A stretch of DNA of 5,075 bases, taken from the NCBI GenBank assembly GCA_944382805.1, contig CALWNS010000216.1, forward strand, positions 1-5,075, given 5' to 3'. This DNA is from an uncultured Gemmiger sp. (GTDB taxonomy: Bacteria; Bacillota; Clostridia; Oscillospirales; Ruminococcaceae). Each line of letters starts with the position of its first letter. Position 1 is the first letter of the stretch. The translations under genes were made by a program, and so were the position numbers. The notes under the pieces were generated by a model. That model saw only the letters and a list, made by a program, of their open reading frames with translations. It ran no database searches and had not been told where the DNA came from. Of this stretch, positions 1 through 5,075 are shown piece by piece.

Positions 1-323
1 CGCTTTTGGAAAATGCGGTGGCTTGTGCTCTGGCGCGTGTTTTCCCGGAAGGGCTCTTTTATCTTAAATCAGCCAAGACCGGCATCGATGTCGACTTTTT
101 CCTGCCGGATACCGGCACGGCTATCCAGGTCGCTTATTCCATTGCGGGGGAAGCAAGAAAACGCGAGGTGGACAACTTGAAAAAGTTGGCGCAGAGCGAA
201 CGCCAGGCACAGCGGCTTGTGATCGTCACCTATGAAGAGGAAGAGCGTATCCGGGAGGACGGCGCAGAGATCGAAGTGCTTCCGCTGTACCGCTTCCTTT
301 TGCAACTGGAAGAAAATATATAA
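1..323 (+). CDS. AAA-type ATPase with DUF4143 domain, C-terminal fragment
   Basis: This is the last 106 codons of a gene cut by the left edge; the first complete codon is at base 3 and the stop is TAA at 321-323. The fragment begins LLENAV and continues through VDFFLPD, IQVAYSI, a KREVDNLKKL stretch, LVIVTYEEEE and a terminal PLYRFLL. This matches the usual end of the DUF4143 domain, where a 'LENAV..EL' helix is followed by a nuclease-like beta strand with EVDF (here DVDF), a 'QV.yS' strand, a helix rich in E/R/L, an 'l.iT.d' strand and a final 'iPl..fLL'. In this family (COG1373) the N-terminal half is a P-loop ATPase of unknown cellular role, and that half lies outside the window. The TTG at base 6 is an internal Leu codon, not a start. 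The gene is convergent with everything to its right and is followed by a hairpin terminator. Family assignment is fairly secure; function is unknown. Confidence 0.8.
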   Translation, partial: LLENAVACALARVFPEGLFYLKSAKTGIDVDFFLPDTGTAIQVAYSIAGEARKREVDNLKKLAQSERQAQRLVIVTYEEEERIREDGAEIEVLPLYRFLLQLEENI

Positions 324-335
324 ACCAATGATAAA

Positions 336-366
336 GCGGGCGGCACCCGAAAAAGGTGTCGCCCGC
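336..366 (+). terminator. Hairpin terminator after the DUF4143 ATPase gene
   Basis: A 12-bp stem pairs GCGGGCGGCACC (336-347) with GGTGTCGCCCGC (355-366). It contains one G-U pair and a seven-base loop, CGAAAAA. It starts 12 bases after the ATPase stop codon. The downstream plus-strand tract (GATTGCTACGTTTG) is only moderately T-rich. On the opposite strand the hairpin is followed by TTTATC, so it could also stop transcripts arriving from the right. The stem is certain; the terminator role is inferred from position and stem strength. Confidence 0.75.
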
Positions 367-590
367 GATTGCTACGTTTGTATGTGGTTTTCTGCCTCAC
401 GGTGCAGACCTTATCTATCGGGCCTTTCATTCCACCAAAGAGTGCAAGATCATCCGCCCTACATCCGCCACTTTGCAGAAATTTTGCGATGCTTCGCAGT
501 TTTTGAGAAGACCTTTCTTTTCTTGTGTCACTCGCGCTAAAGAACCTATTCTTGTTATGAAAACCCTTCACTTAGGAAGGCACAACAATC
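367..590. other. Intergenic stretch without a convincing gene
   Basis: About 220 bases separate the ATPase hairpin from the hairpin that closes the minus-strand block. The stretch is less GC-rich than the genes to its right. Open frames cross it on both strands, but they extend into flanking genes or hairpins, have no clear ribosome binding site and resemble no family I know. The only internal structure I see is a short T-tailed hairpin at 485-504. No tRNA, promoter or CRISPR-like repeat is evident. It could be decayed sequence, an interspersed element or an unrecognised RNA. Confidence 0.5.
485..504 (+). terminator. Weak T-tailed mini-hairpin
   Basis: TGCGA (485-489) pairs with TCGCA (494-498) around a four-base loop, TGCT. 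One base later comes a run of five T (500-504). The form is that of a rho-independent terminator, but five base pairs make a weak stem and no gene obviously ends just before it. It may be chance or part of a larger RNA structure. Confidence 0.2.
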
Positions 591-612
591 CGGCCCGTCT
601 GAGGGCGGGCTG
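591..612 (-). terminator. Hairpin terminator closing the minus-strand block
   Basis: CGGCCCGTC (591-599) pairs with GGCGGGCTG (604-612), nine pairs including two G-U, around the loop TGAG. On the minus strand it begins nine bases after the stop codon of the BioY-like remnant (stop at 621-623) and is followed by GATTGTTGTG, a moderately U-rich tail. It is best read as the terminator of the ancestral bioY-like gene, now serving transcripts through the MATE gene. The plus-strand side also carries TTT directly after the stem, so it may act in both directions. Confidence 0.6.
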
Positions 613-620
613 TTTACACT

Positions 621-791
621 TTACGCTTGCATCATCCTCCCAATGACCACCAGCCGTTTTTGGATGGCAGAACAGACCAAAACGGCTGCCAGCATCTTCA
701 CAATGTTACCCGAAATGAAAGAGAACACGCAAGCACCCAGGGCCGCGATCACCGGGAAACTCATATCATGGATAGCGTACTGCACTAGAAG
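621..791 (-). pseudogene. Remnant of a BioY-like biotin transporter (C-terminal end only)
   Basis: Directly after and partly overlapping the MATE 3' end, in a different frame, about 57 codons read as membrane protein: LVQYAIHDMSF, then AALGACVFSFISGNIVKMLA and VLVCSAIQKRL, ending at a TAA at 621. This follows the pattern of the last two helices of BioY, the substrate-binding S component of ECF biotin transporters: 'G.ms...aL..gv..FI.GD.iK..lAa.l...l.krl'. The usual GD before the lysine is GN here. No start codon or binding site fits this segment. The open frame continues upstream only as the out-of-frame shadow of MATE (up to an ATG at 842), so the N-terminal two thirds of BioY are missing. 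A properly placed hairpin follows the stop. I infer a deletion that joined the MATE gene to the tail of a neighbouring bioY. The alternative is another ECF S component or a chance hydrophobic frame. Assignment is by eye. Confidence 0.5.
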
Positions 792-2118
792 GCCCGGCAG
801 TGCGGCGGTAGTGGTGCAGGGCCAGTGCGCCGGCTGCCGCAACGGCCAGAAAGTCGGCCGCTACGGCGGCGAATGCCAGGCCGTCAAGGCCGAACAGGGC
901 CTCCAGAAAGTATAACAGCGGGATCAGCAGCACACCCTGCCGCAGCGCCGAAGCCAGCGTTGCAGCAGCCGCGTTTCCACTGGCCTGCAGGAAATTGGTG
1001 GCCAGGTAATACAGCCCGATAAAGGGTCCCATCAGCATATGCAGGCGCAGCAGCCGCCCGCCCAGGGCCGCCACCTGCGCATCCTGCAAAAAAAGTCCAA
1101 CAGCGGCCCGGCTGCCCAGGAACAGCGCCGCCGTCAGGGCGCACCCGAGCGTCAGCGTCAGGCCCAGCAGTTTGCGGATCAGCCTGCGCAGCCGGGACCA
1201 GTTTTTTGCGCCGCAGCAGTAGGCCAAAAGCGGCTGTACACCCATGCAAAGGCCCATCTGGGTCATTGTGACCAGCATGGTCGCTTTACCGGCTGCGCCC
1301 ATGGCGGCCACGGCAGCGGTGCCGTACCCCACTAGCAACCGATTGCTGAAGGTATGCGCCAGGCCGCCCAGCCCGGTGCTGACCGCATTGGGCAGCCCAA
1401 GGGCCAGCAGGTCGAGCAGGGATCGCAGGGTCCGGATATACCGGGGGTGCAGCGCCAGCGTACAGCGCCCGGCATGGGACAGCGCAAAGTAATACCCGGC
1501 GGCCAGGGCGTTGCTTATCACTGTGGCGGCCGCCGCGCCGCCCACCCCCAGCCCGAGGGCCAGGATGAACAACGGGTCCAGAATTATATTGCCGAAGGTG
1601 CCAATCATGTTGCCTGTCAGGCTTGCGGCAACGTGTCCCTGGCCGCGTATTGCGCTGCCCCAGGTGTGGCTGAGCAGGATAAACGGCGCCCCGGCAGCCA
1701 GGGTCAGCAGGTAGCTGCGGGCGTCGGCCCACATCTCGGCGTTGGCGCCCAACATCTGGAGCAGCGGCTGCTGCCCGGCAAAGCAAATCGCGGCGAAAGC
1801 CGCGCCAAACCCCAGGCTGCCCCAAAAACACAGGGCGGTACAGCAATGCACAGCAGCTGGGTCGCTGCGCCCAAGGGCCTGGGCAATGCGGGTACAGGCG
1901 CCGTTGCCCAGCATGGTGGACAACGCCATCAGCAGCGAGTAGACTGGCCCGGTCAGGGAGACCGCGGCCACGGCGCTGGTCTTGCCCATCCAGCCGACAA
2001 AATACATATCAGCCATGTTGTACAGCATCATGACCAGGATGGAAACCAGCGATGGTACGCTGAGCCCTGCAATGGCCCGCCAATCGCCTTGCGTGAAAAG
2101 CGTTTTGTCTGGTTTCAT
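766..2118 (-). CDS. MATE family multidrug/cation efflux transporter
   Basis: The 450-residue product is an inner-membrane antiporter of the MATE family, which exports drugs or other organic compounds using a Na+ or H+ gradient. Visible family features, numbered from the chosen Met: helix 1 with PSLVSILVMMLYNMADMYFVG (22-42); ARIAQALG-like text (RIAQALGRSD, 78-87); SAIRGQGHVAASLTGN (155-170) leading into NIILDPLFI (177-185); and the repeat in the second half, GLPNAVSTGL (241-250), MGVQPLLAYCCGA (292-304), NFLQASGN (375-382) and ALRQGVLLIPLLYFL (391-405). About twelve hydrophobic segments and the length are typical; it looks MepA-like. The ATG at 2118 was chosen because AAGGTG lies six bases upstream; the GTG at 2127 lies inside that site. 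The last ten residues (AGPSSAVRYP) seem to be read from adjoining BioY-like sequence in another frame, so the native C-terminus may have been replaced. It lies on the same strand as the fdrA/kinase operon, 109 bases after the kinase stop, separated by a perfect inverted repeat. The substrate cannot be told from sequence. Confidence 0.93.
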   Translation of the reverse strand: MKPDKTLFTQGDWRAIAGLSVPSLVSILVMMLYNMADMYFVGWMGKTSAVAAVSLTGPVYSLLMALSTMLGNGACTRIAQALGRSDPAAVHCCTALCFWGSLGFGAAFAAICFAGQQPLLQMLGANAEMWADARSYLLTLAAGAPFILLSHTWGSAIRGQGHVAASLTGNMIGTFGNIILDPLFILALGLGVGGAAAATVISNALAAGYYFALSHAGRCTLALHPRYIRTLRSLLDLLALGLPNAVSTGLGGLAHTFSNRLLVGYGTAAVAAMGAAGKATMLVTMTQMGLCMGVQPLLAYCCGAKNWSRLRRLIRKLLGLTLTLGCALTAALFLGSRAAVGLFLQDAQVAALGGRLLRLHMLMGPFIGLYYLATNFLQASGNAAAATLASALRQGVLLIPLLYFLEALFGLDGLAFAAVAADFLAVAAAGALALHHYRRTAGPSSAVRYP

Positions 2119-2124
2119 GGATAT

Positions 2125-2130
2125 CACCTT
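2125..2130 (-). promoter_or_regulatory. Ribosome binding site deciding the MATE start
   Basis: The minus strand reads AAAGGTGATATCC before the ATG at 2118. AAGGTG lies six bases from that ATG. It contains the alternative GTG codon at 2127, which therefore is unlikely to be used. Confidence 0.65.
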
Positions 2131-2137
2131 TCACAAT

Positions 2138-2187
2138 ACCAAACAACCGGAACGGCAAAGCAGACTGCGCCGTTCCGGTTGTTTGGT
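2138..2187 (-). terminator. Perfect 19-bp inverted repeat, probable terminator between the kinase and MATE genes
   Basis: ACCAAACAACCGGAACGGC (2138-2156) is exactly complementary to 2169-2187, with a 12-base loop (2157-2168). On the minus strand it begins 40 bases after the kinase stop codon. The GC-rich inner stem is followed by GTTGTTTGGTATTGTG, so the outer arm doubles as a U-rich tract, the arrangement of many intrinsic terminators. The symmetry lets it work on either strand. Only 19 bases separate it from the MATE start codon, so it may be a partial terminator or attenuator rather than a complete stop. Confidence 0.75.
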
Positions 2188-2227
2188 TAAGGAGAAATCG
2201 CGCAGGCAGCGACGGGAAATGGAAAAG

Positions 2228-3409
2228 TTATACCAACTCGTAAGTGCGGCGGGCAATACCAAGCTCCTCGTTGGTGGGGATGACCCGCACGCAGACTTTG
2301 GAATCCGGGGCGCTGATGATTGCCTGTCCGTGGCAGGCCTCGTTCTTGGCTTCGTCCAGGCGCACGCCCAGCGGGGCCAGTTTGTCGCAGACCATGCGGC
2401 GGATGCGGGCCGAATGTTCGCCGATGCCCGCCGTGAACACGAGATCATCCAGCCGCCCCAAATCGAGGTAGAATGCACCGATATAGTGTACGATGCCGTG
2501 TACAAACACATCGATGGCCAGCCGGGCGCGCTCGTTGCCACTGTCGGCGGCGTCGATAATGTAGCGCAGGTCGTTGCTGACACCGGAAATACCCAACAGG
2601 CCGCCTTTTTTCTGGAAGCCTTCCAGAATTTCCTCCTCGCTCAATCCCTGGCTGCGCAGGAAGGGGATCATGCCGCAGTCGATGTCGCCGGTGCGGTTGG
2701 CATGGATCAGCCCCGATTCCAGCGACATACCGAAGGAGGTGTCCACGCTTTGGCCATTCTCGATGGCGCAGACGCTGCAGCTGCCGCCCAGATGGCAAGA
2801 GATGGCCGCGTACTCTTTTTTCTCGGCGTTCAGCATATCGGCGATGTACCCGTGGGAGGCGCTGTGGTACCCCAGCCGCTGCACGCCGTACTTTTCATAC
2901 CATTCATACGGCACGCCGAAAATGCGCCGCTCCATCGGGATGGTGCGGTGGAAAGCGGTTTCAAACGCGCCGACAAAGCGGGCATTTGGCAGCACACCGC
3001 GCATGACCTCGATGGCTTTGAGGTAGGCGACGTTGTGCAGCGGGGCCATGGGCAGCCATTCGCGCATCCCGTCCAGCACCGCGTCATCGATTTCATGCAC
3101 ACCGAAATGCCCCTTGGACAGCGTTGCCTTGAACCCAACGCGCTCGATGTCCTCCACTTTGGCCAGCGCCGCGTTTTCGCCGGCGGTCAGCTCCTGCAAA
3201 AACCGTTCGATGCCGGTCTGGTAGTCGGGAATGTCCTGCTTTTCGGCAGAGAGGCCCTGCCCGGTGCCGTTATTTTTGTACGAGAACACCGCGTCGTGGT
3301 CGGAACCAACGCGCTCCACGGCGCCCTGGGCGGTCACCGTGCAGGCGGGCATATCATATAGTTTGAATTTGAGGGAGGTACTCCCCACATTGCACACAAG
3401 TACGTTCAT
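2228..3409 (-). CDS. Acetate/propionate kinase family protein, divergent (AckA-like acyl-phosphate kinase)
   Basis: The 393-residue cytoplasmic kinase of the acetokinase (ASKHA) family is expected to exchange phosphate between an acyl phosphate and ADP, yielding ATP. The length matches AckA (about 400). Conserved pieces: N-terminal VLVCNVGSTSLK with Asn7, PLHN with His125, FETAFHRTIP (149-158), RLGYHSASHGY with His182, SVDTSFGM (221-228), NRTGDID with Arg239, FTAGIGEHS (325-333) and IPTNEEL with Glu381/382. Compared with Methanosarcina AckA, several normally fixed sites differ: the VGHRVVHGG motif carrying catalytic Arg91 reads VGFKATLSKG (91-100), FDTAFH is FETAFH, HLGNG is HLGGS (206-210), and the TPLEGLMMGTR region reads SLESGLIHANR (229-239). 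The start codon ATG overlaps the preceding stop (ATGA), and GGGAGG lies nine bases upstream. It is last in an operon behind fdrA and its tail gene, which suggests a substrate other than plain acetyl phosphate, for example carbamoyl or another acyl phosphate. Family is secure; substrate is inference. Confidence 0.9.
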   Translation of the reverse strand: MNVLVCNVGSTSLKFKLYDMPACTVTAQGAVERVGSDHDAVFSYKNNGTGQGLSAEKQDIPDYQTGIERFLQELTAGENAALAKVEDIERVGFKATLSKGHFGVHEIDDAVLDGMREWLPMAPLHNVAYLKAIEVMRGVLPNARFVGAFETAFHRTIPMERRIFGVPYEWYEKYGVQRLGYHSASHGYIADMLNAEKKEYAAISCHLGGSCSVCAIENGQSVDTSFGMSLESGLIHANRTGDIDCGMIPFLRSQGLSEEEILEGFQKKGGLLGISGVSNDLRYIIDAADSGNERARLAIDVFVHGIVHYIGAFYLDLGRLDDLVFTAGIGEHSARIRRMVCDKLAPLGVRLDEAKNEACHGQAIISAPDSKVCVRVIPTNEELGIARRTYELV

Positions 3410-3594
3410 TCGTCCACCCCTCCCAACAGTTCGAGGATTTCCTGCATTTCTTTGTCGCCGCCAGCCAACGGTTTCCAGTTCACCTGGACGGCGCGGTAGC
3501 CCTGCTGTTCCAGCGCAGTGGCAAACAGTTTAGGGCCGTCGTTCACGGTTACGAGTTCAGACCGAAACAGGTTCAGAATTTTATCACAGTTCAT
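3406..3594 (-). CDS. Small FdrA-domain protein (detached C-terminal domain of FdrA)
   Basis: The 62-residue product reads LVTVNDGPKLFATALEQQG (14-32), then AVQVNWKPLAGGDKEM (35-50) and a final ILELL. This follows the C-terminal domain of E. coli FdrA, which as I recall it carries a 'vaViNiGLrsFA..L', 'vVHy.WsPvAGGnk.l..LL..L' pattern. In this genome that domain is a separate gene directly after fdrA, an arrangement seen elsewhere under the label 'fdrA domain protein'. The ATG at 3594 was chosen because AAGGAG lies ten bases upstream and because the homology starts just after it; a longer in-frame extension to 3669 would only be a shadow of fdrA. It overlaps the end of fdrA by 11 bp in another frame and the kinase start by 4 bp (ATGA). 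It presumably docks back onto the FdrA body as a subunit. Usual NxGL reads NDGP here. Confidence 0.82.
   Translation of the reverse strand: MNCDKILNLFRSELVTVNDGPKLFATALEQQGYRAVQVNWKPLAGGDKEMQEILELLGGVDE
3419..3424 (-). promoter_or_regulatory. Ribosome binding site of the kinase gene
   Basis: GGGAGG on the minus strand lies nine bases before the ATG at 3409, inside the last codons of the FdrA-tail gene. With the ATGA stop-start overlap it supports this start and translational coupling. Confidence 0.6.
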
Positions 3595-5075
3595 CGCTAT
3601 CCAACTCCTTTTTCTGGCGGATGATCTCCCCGGCCAGGGCGGCGGCCCGCTCGTTGGTCTGGCAAACAAGGACGCCGGCTTCCCGCAGTTCCTGCTCCTG
3701 GCGGTTCAGGTCCTGCAGATCAGCGGTGGTGCCCAGCACGGTGGCGATGAAGATGAGGTGCCGCTCGGCGTCAGCCGCCATCTGCTGCGCGGCCCGGATA
3801 TCCGGGATGGAATACCCGGCCGGGTCGGGGTGACCCGGCGGGGTTAGGATGTAGTCGAGCAGGATCACGGCGGTGGTCGGATCAGAAGCCTCTCGAAGAA
3901 TGGCGGGTTCCCGCACGCCGGGATCAATGGCCGGATGAGGACGGCCGAGGGTGAACTCCTCCTCGCCGTAGTCGATGCAGGTGTTCTCCTGGCTCTGCTG
4001 GGAATCCGGCAACTGCCAGTCGGGCCGCAGCGGCTTGTTCGACCAGATGCGGCCGACCTTCGGCGTCAGCGTCTCCATCGCCTCATCCATGTAGGTGCCG
4101 CCACTGAAGGCGCCGCGCAGGTACTTTTGCCCGGGCGCCAGCAGCCGGGCCTGTTCGGCGGCCAGCGCCGCCAATTCTTCATCCGAAGCCAGCGGGTAGT
4201 GCTTGCCCACAAGGGCCAGGCACTGCTGGGCGCAGTCGTCCAGGTTGGCGGCGTAAATGCCCCCGGCGGCTTCGATCTGCGCCCGGCTGCAGCCCATGAA
4301 ATAGACGACCACCGGTTTGCGGCAGGCTTTTACCCGTTCCAGCACCCGCGGCAGCACCTCGTCGCCGGGGCGGCGGGAGATCAGGGCGATGTATTGGGTC
4401 TCGGGGTCAGCCTCCAGAGCATCGATGCCCATGAGCATCATAATACCGCCGATCTCGTTTTTCATGTCGTTGCCGCCGGTGCCGATGGTCTGGCTCACGC
4501 CGGTGCCCATCTCATGCAGCATGGCGGCCACGTGCTGGATGCCGGTGCCCGACGCGCCGCAAATGCCGAACGGCCCGCGGTTGTTGATGGACGCCAGCAC
4601 CAGCGCCGCGCCGTTGATATTGGCGACGCCGCAGTCAGGCCCCATGCAGAGCAGGCCCTTTTCCCGGGCCAGCTCCTTCATCTGCCGCTCGTCCGCCAGG
4701 GGGACGTTGTTGGAAAACACGACGCAATGCAGCCCGGCGTCCAGCGCCTTTTTGACCTCGGCCAGCGCATACTCGCCGGGCACCGCGATCGAACAGAGGT
4801 TCGCTTCGGGGTGGTCCCTGACGGCGGCGCGGATGGAAGCGTAGCTCTCCTCGGTCGGCGTATCGCCGTCCGGAGCCGATGTCTGGCTGACCGTGGCGGC
4901 GGCGACGGCGGCTTCAAAGGCCTCAGCGGATTCGGCCCGGGCGGCTACGACAAAGTCGTTCGGGCCGCAGGCCGCGGCTTCGTCAGTCAACAGGCCGATC
5001 TCGGCCAGGATATCCAGGAAGGCTTTGGTCGCCATGCCTGCGTAGCCGACTTCGACGCCGGGCTGTTCGTTCAGC
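3584..5075 (-). CDS. fdrA: FdrA family acyl-CoA synthetase-like protein (AllF-type), 5' end outside window
   Basis: This is the body of FdrA, a cytoplasmic homologue of the succinyl-CoA synthetase alpha subunit. In E. coli FdrA (AllF) works with AllG and AllH as oxamate transcarbamylase. The frame is open to the right edge: 13 codons precede the Met at 5035 and read on smoothly (LNEQPGVEVGYAG), matching internal FdrA sequence, so the true start lies outside and roughly 30 residues are missing. Numbered from that Met: CoA-binding-like part with SIAVPGEYA (82-90) and VVFSNNVPL (105-113); GLLCMGPDCG (127-136); GICGASGTGIQ (157-167); TIGTGGNDMKNEIGGI (183-198); ADPETQYIALIS (209-220); KPVVVYFMG (240-248); FSGGTYMDEA (310-319); GRPHPAIDPGVR (364-375); and LLDYILTPPGHPDPA (392-406). 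All follow E. coli FdrA in order. The E. coli C-terminal domain is absent and is encoded by the next gene, which overlaps by 11 bp. AllG/AllH-type partners are not visible. Confidence 0.9.
   Translation of the reverse strand, partial: LNEQPGVEVGYAGMATKAFLDILAEIGLLTDEAAACGPNDFVVAARAESAEAFEAAVAAATVSQTSAPDGDTPTEESYASIRAAVRDHPEANLCSIAVPGEYALAEVKKALDAGLHCVVFSNNVPLADERQMKELAREKGLLCMGPDCGVANINGAALVLASINNRGPFGICGASGTGIQHVAAMLHEMGTGVSQTIGTGGNDMKNEIGGIMMLMGIDALEADPETQYIALISRRPGDEVLPRVLERVKACRKPVVVYFMGCSRAQIEAAGGIYAANLDDCAQQCLALVGKHYPLASDEELAALAAEQARLLAPGQKYLRGAFSGGTYMDEAMETLTPKVGRIWSNKPLRPDWQLPDSQQSQENTCIDYGEEEFTLGRPHPAIDPGVREPAILREASDPTTAVILLDYILTPPGHPDPAGYSIPDIRAAQQMAADAERHLIFIATVLGTTADLQDLNRQEQELREAGVLVCQTNERAAALAGEIIRQKKELDSDEL
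3605..3610 (-). promoter_or_regulatory. Ribosome binding site of the FdrA-tail gene
   Basis: AAGGAG on the minus strand lies ten bases before the ATG at 3594 and within the last codons of fdrA. Its presence argues that the tail is a real separate gene and not the product of a frameshift in a single fdrA. Confidence 0.6.

Noticed and set aside
6..8. TTG at base 6 as the start of a small 105-residue gene
   Set aside because: The codon is the second Leu of the LLENAV motif inside DUF4143. The gene continues to the left of the window.
230..571. Minus-strand open frame of 113 codons over the intergenic stretch
   Set aside because: It runs into the coding region of the DUF4143 ATPase, crosses its hairpin and has a low-complexity Ser-rich end that mirrors the Glu-rich stretch of the ATPase.
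356..646. Plus-strand open frame of 96 codons through the intergenic stretch
   Set aside because: It begins inside the ATPase terminator hairpin and runs through the hairpin at 591-612. There is no clear binding site and no recognised motif.
2116..2127. GTG at 2127 as the MATE start
   Set aside because: This GTG forms part of the ribosome binding sequence AAGGTG, which serves the ATG at 2118.
1354..2190. Plus-strand open frame of 278 codons opposite the MATE gene
   Set aside because: Its composition is dominated by Gln, Gly, Ala and Pro, as expected when a GC-rich membrane protein gene is read backwards. No start signal or family resemblance was found.
1982..3361. Long plus-strand open frame of 459 codons opposite the kinase and the MATE start
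   Set aside because: It is the antisense shadow of the acetokinase-family gene, crosses the intergenic inverted repeat and has no family-like motifs. Long antisense frames are common in GC-rich coding DNA.
3406..3669. 87-residue version of the FdrA-tail protein starting at 3669
   Set aside because: The extra 25 residues are an out-of-frame shadow of fdrA. The good binding site and the homology both point to the ATG at 3594.
5033..5035. ATG as the start of fdrA
   Set aside because: The frame stays open for 13 more codons to the window edge, and these residues match FdrA sequence that lies before this point in E. coli. The Met is internal.

Overview
The window looks like part of a GC-rich anaerobic Firmicutes genome, most likely a gut Clostridia member of the Oscillospiraceae/Ruminococcaceae type. 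This is inferred from the GC-rich coding sequence, the strong AGGAG-like ribosome binding sites, and the gene content: a DUF4143 ATPase, a MATE pump, an ECF-type vitamin transporter remnant and a stand-alone FdrA-tail protein. The species cannot be fixed from the sequence alone.

Layout: bases 1-323 (+) hold the C-terminal end of a DUF4143 AAA-type ATPase, cut by the left edge and followed by a strong hairpin (336-366). Bases 367-590 hold no convincing gene and are less GC-rich than the flanks. Everything to the right is on the minus strand and reads right to left: fdrA (enters from the right edge, ends at 3584), a 62-residue FdrA-tail protein (3594-3406), a divergent acetate-kinase-family kinase (3409-2228), a perfect 19-bp inverted repeat (2138-2187), a MATE transporter (2118-766), and an out-of-frame tail resembling the end of a BioY transporter (about 791-621), closed by a hairpin at 591-612. 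The ATPase and the minus-strand block are convergent.

The core of interest is the three-gene set fdrA / FdrA tail / kinase. The reading frames overlap by 11 and 4 bp, so they are almost certainly co-transcribed and translationally coupled. In Escherichia coli, FdrA (AllF) with AllG and AllH forms oxamate transcarbamylase in anaerobic allantoin breakdown, and a carbamate kinase then makes ATP from carbamoyl phosphate. Here FdrA is split into two polypeptides, and the adjacent kinase belongs to the acetate kinase fold family, with several normally invariant active-site motifs changed. A reasonable hypothesis is a fermentative pathway in which a transcarbamylase-like complex makes an acyl or carbamoyl phosphate that this unusual kinase uses for ATP synthesis. 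AllG/AllH-type partners are not visible and would have to lie beyond the right edge or elsewhere.

The MATE gene sits downstream of the inverted repeat with no room for an ordinary promoter between repeat and start codon. It may therefore depend on read-through or on a promoter upstream of the repeat. Its 3' end appears to be fused by deletion to the remains of a bioY-like gene.
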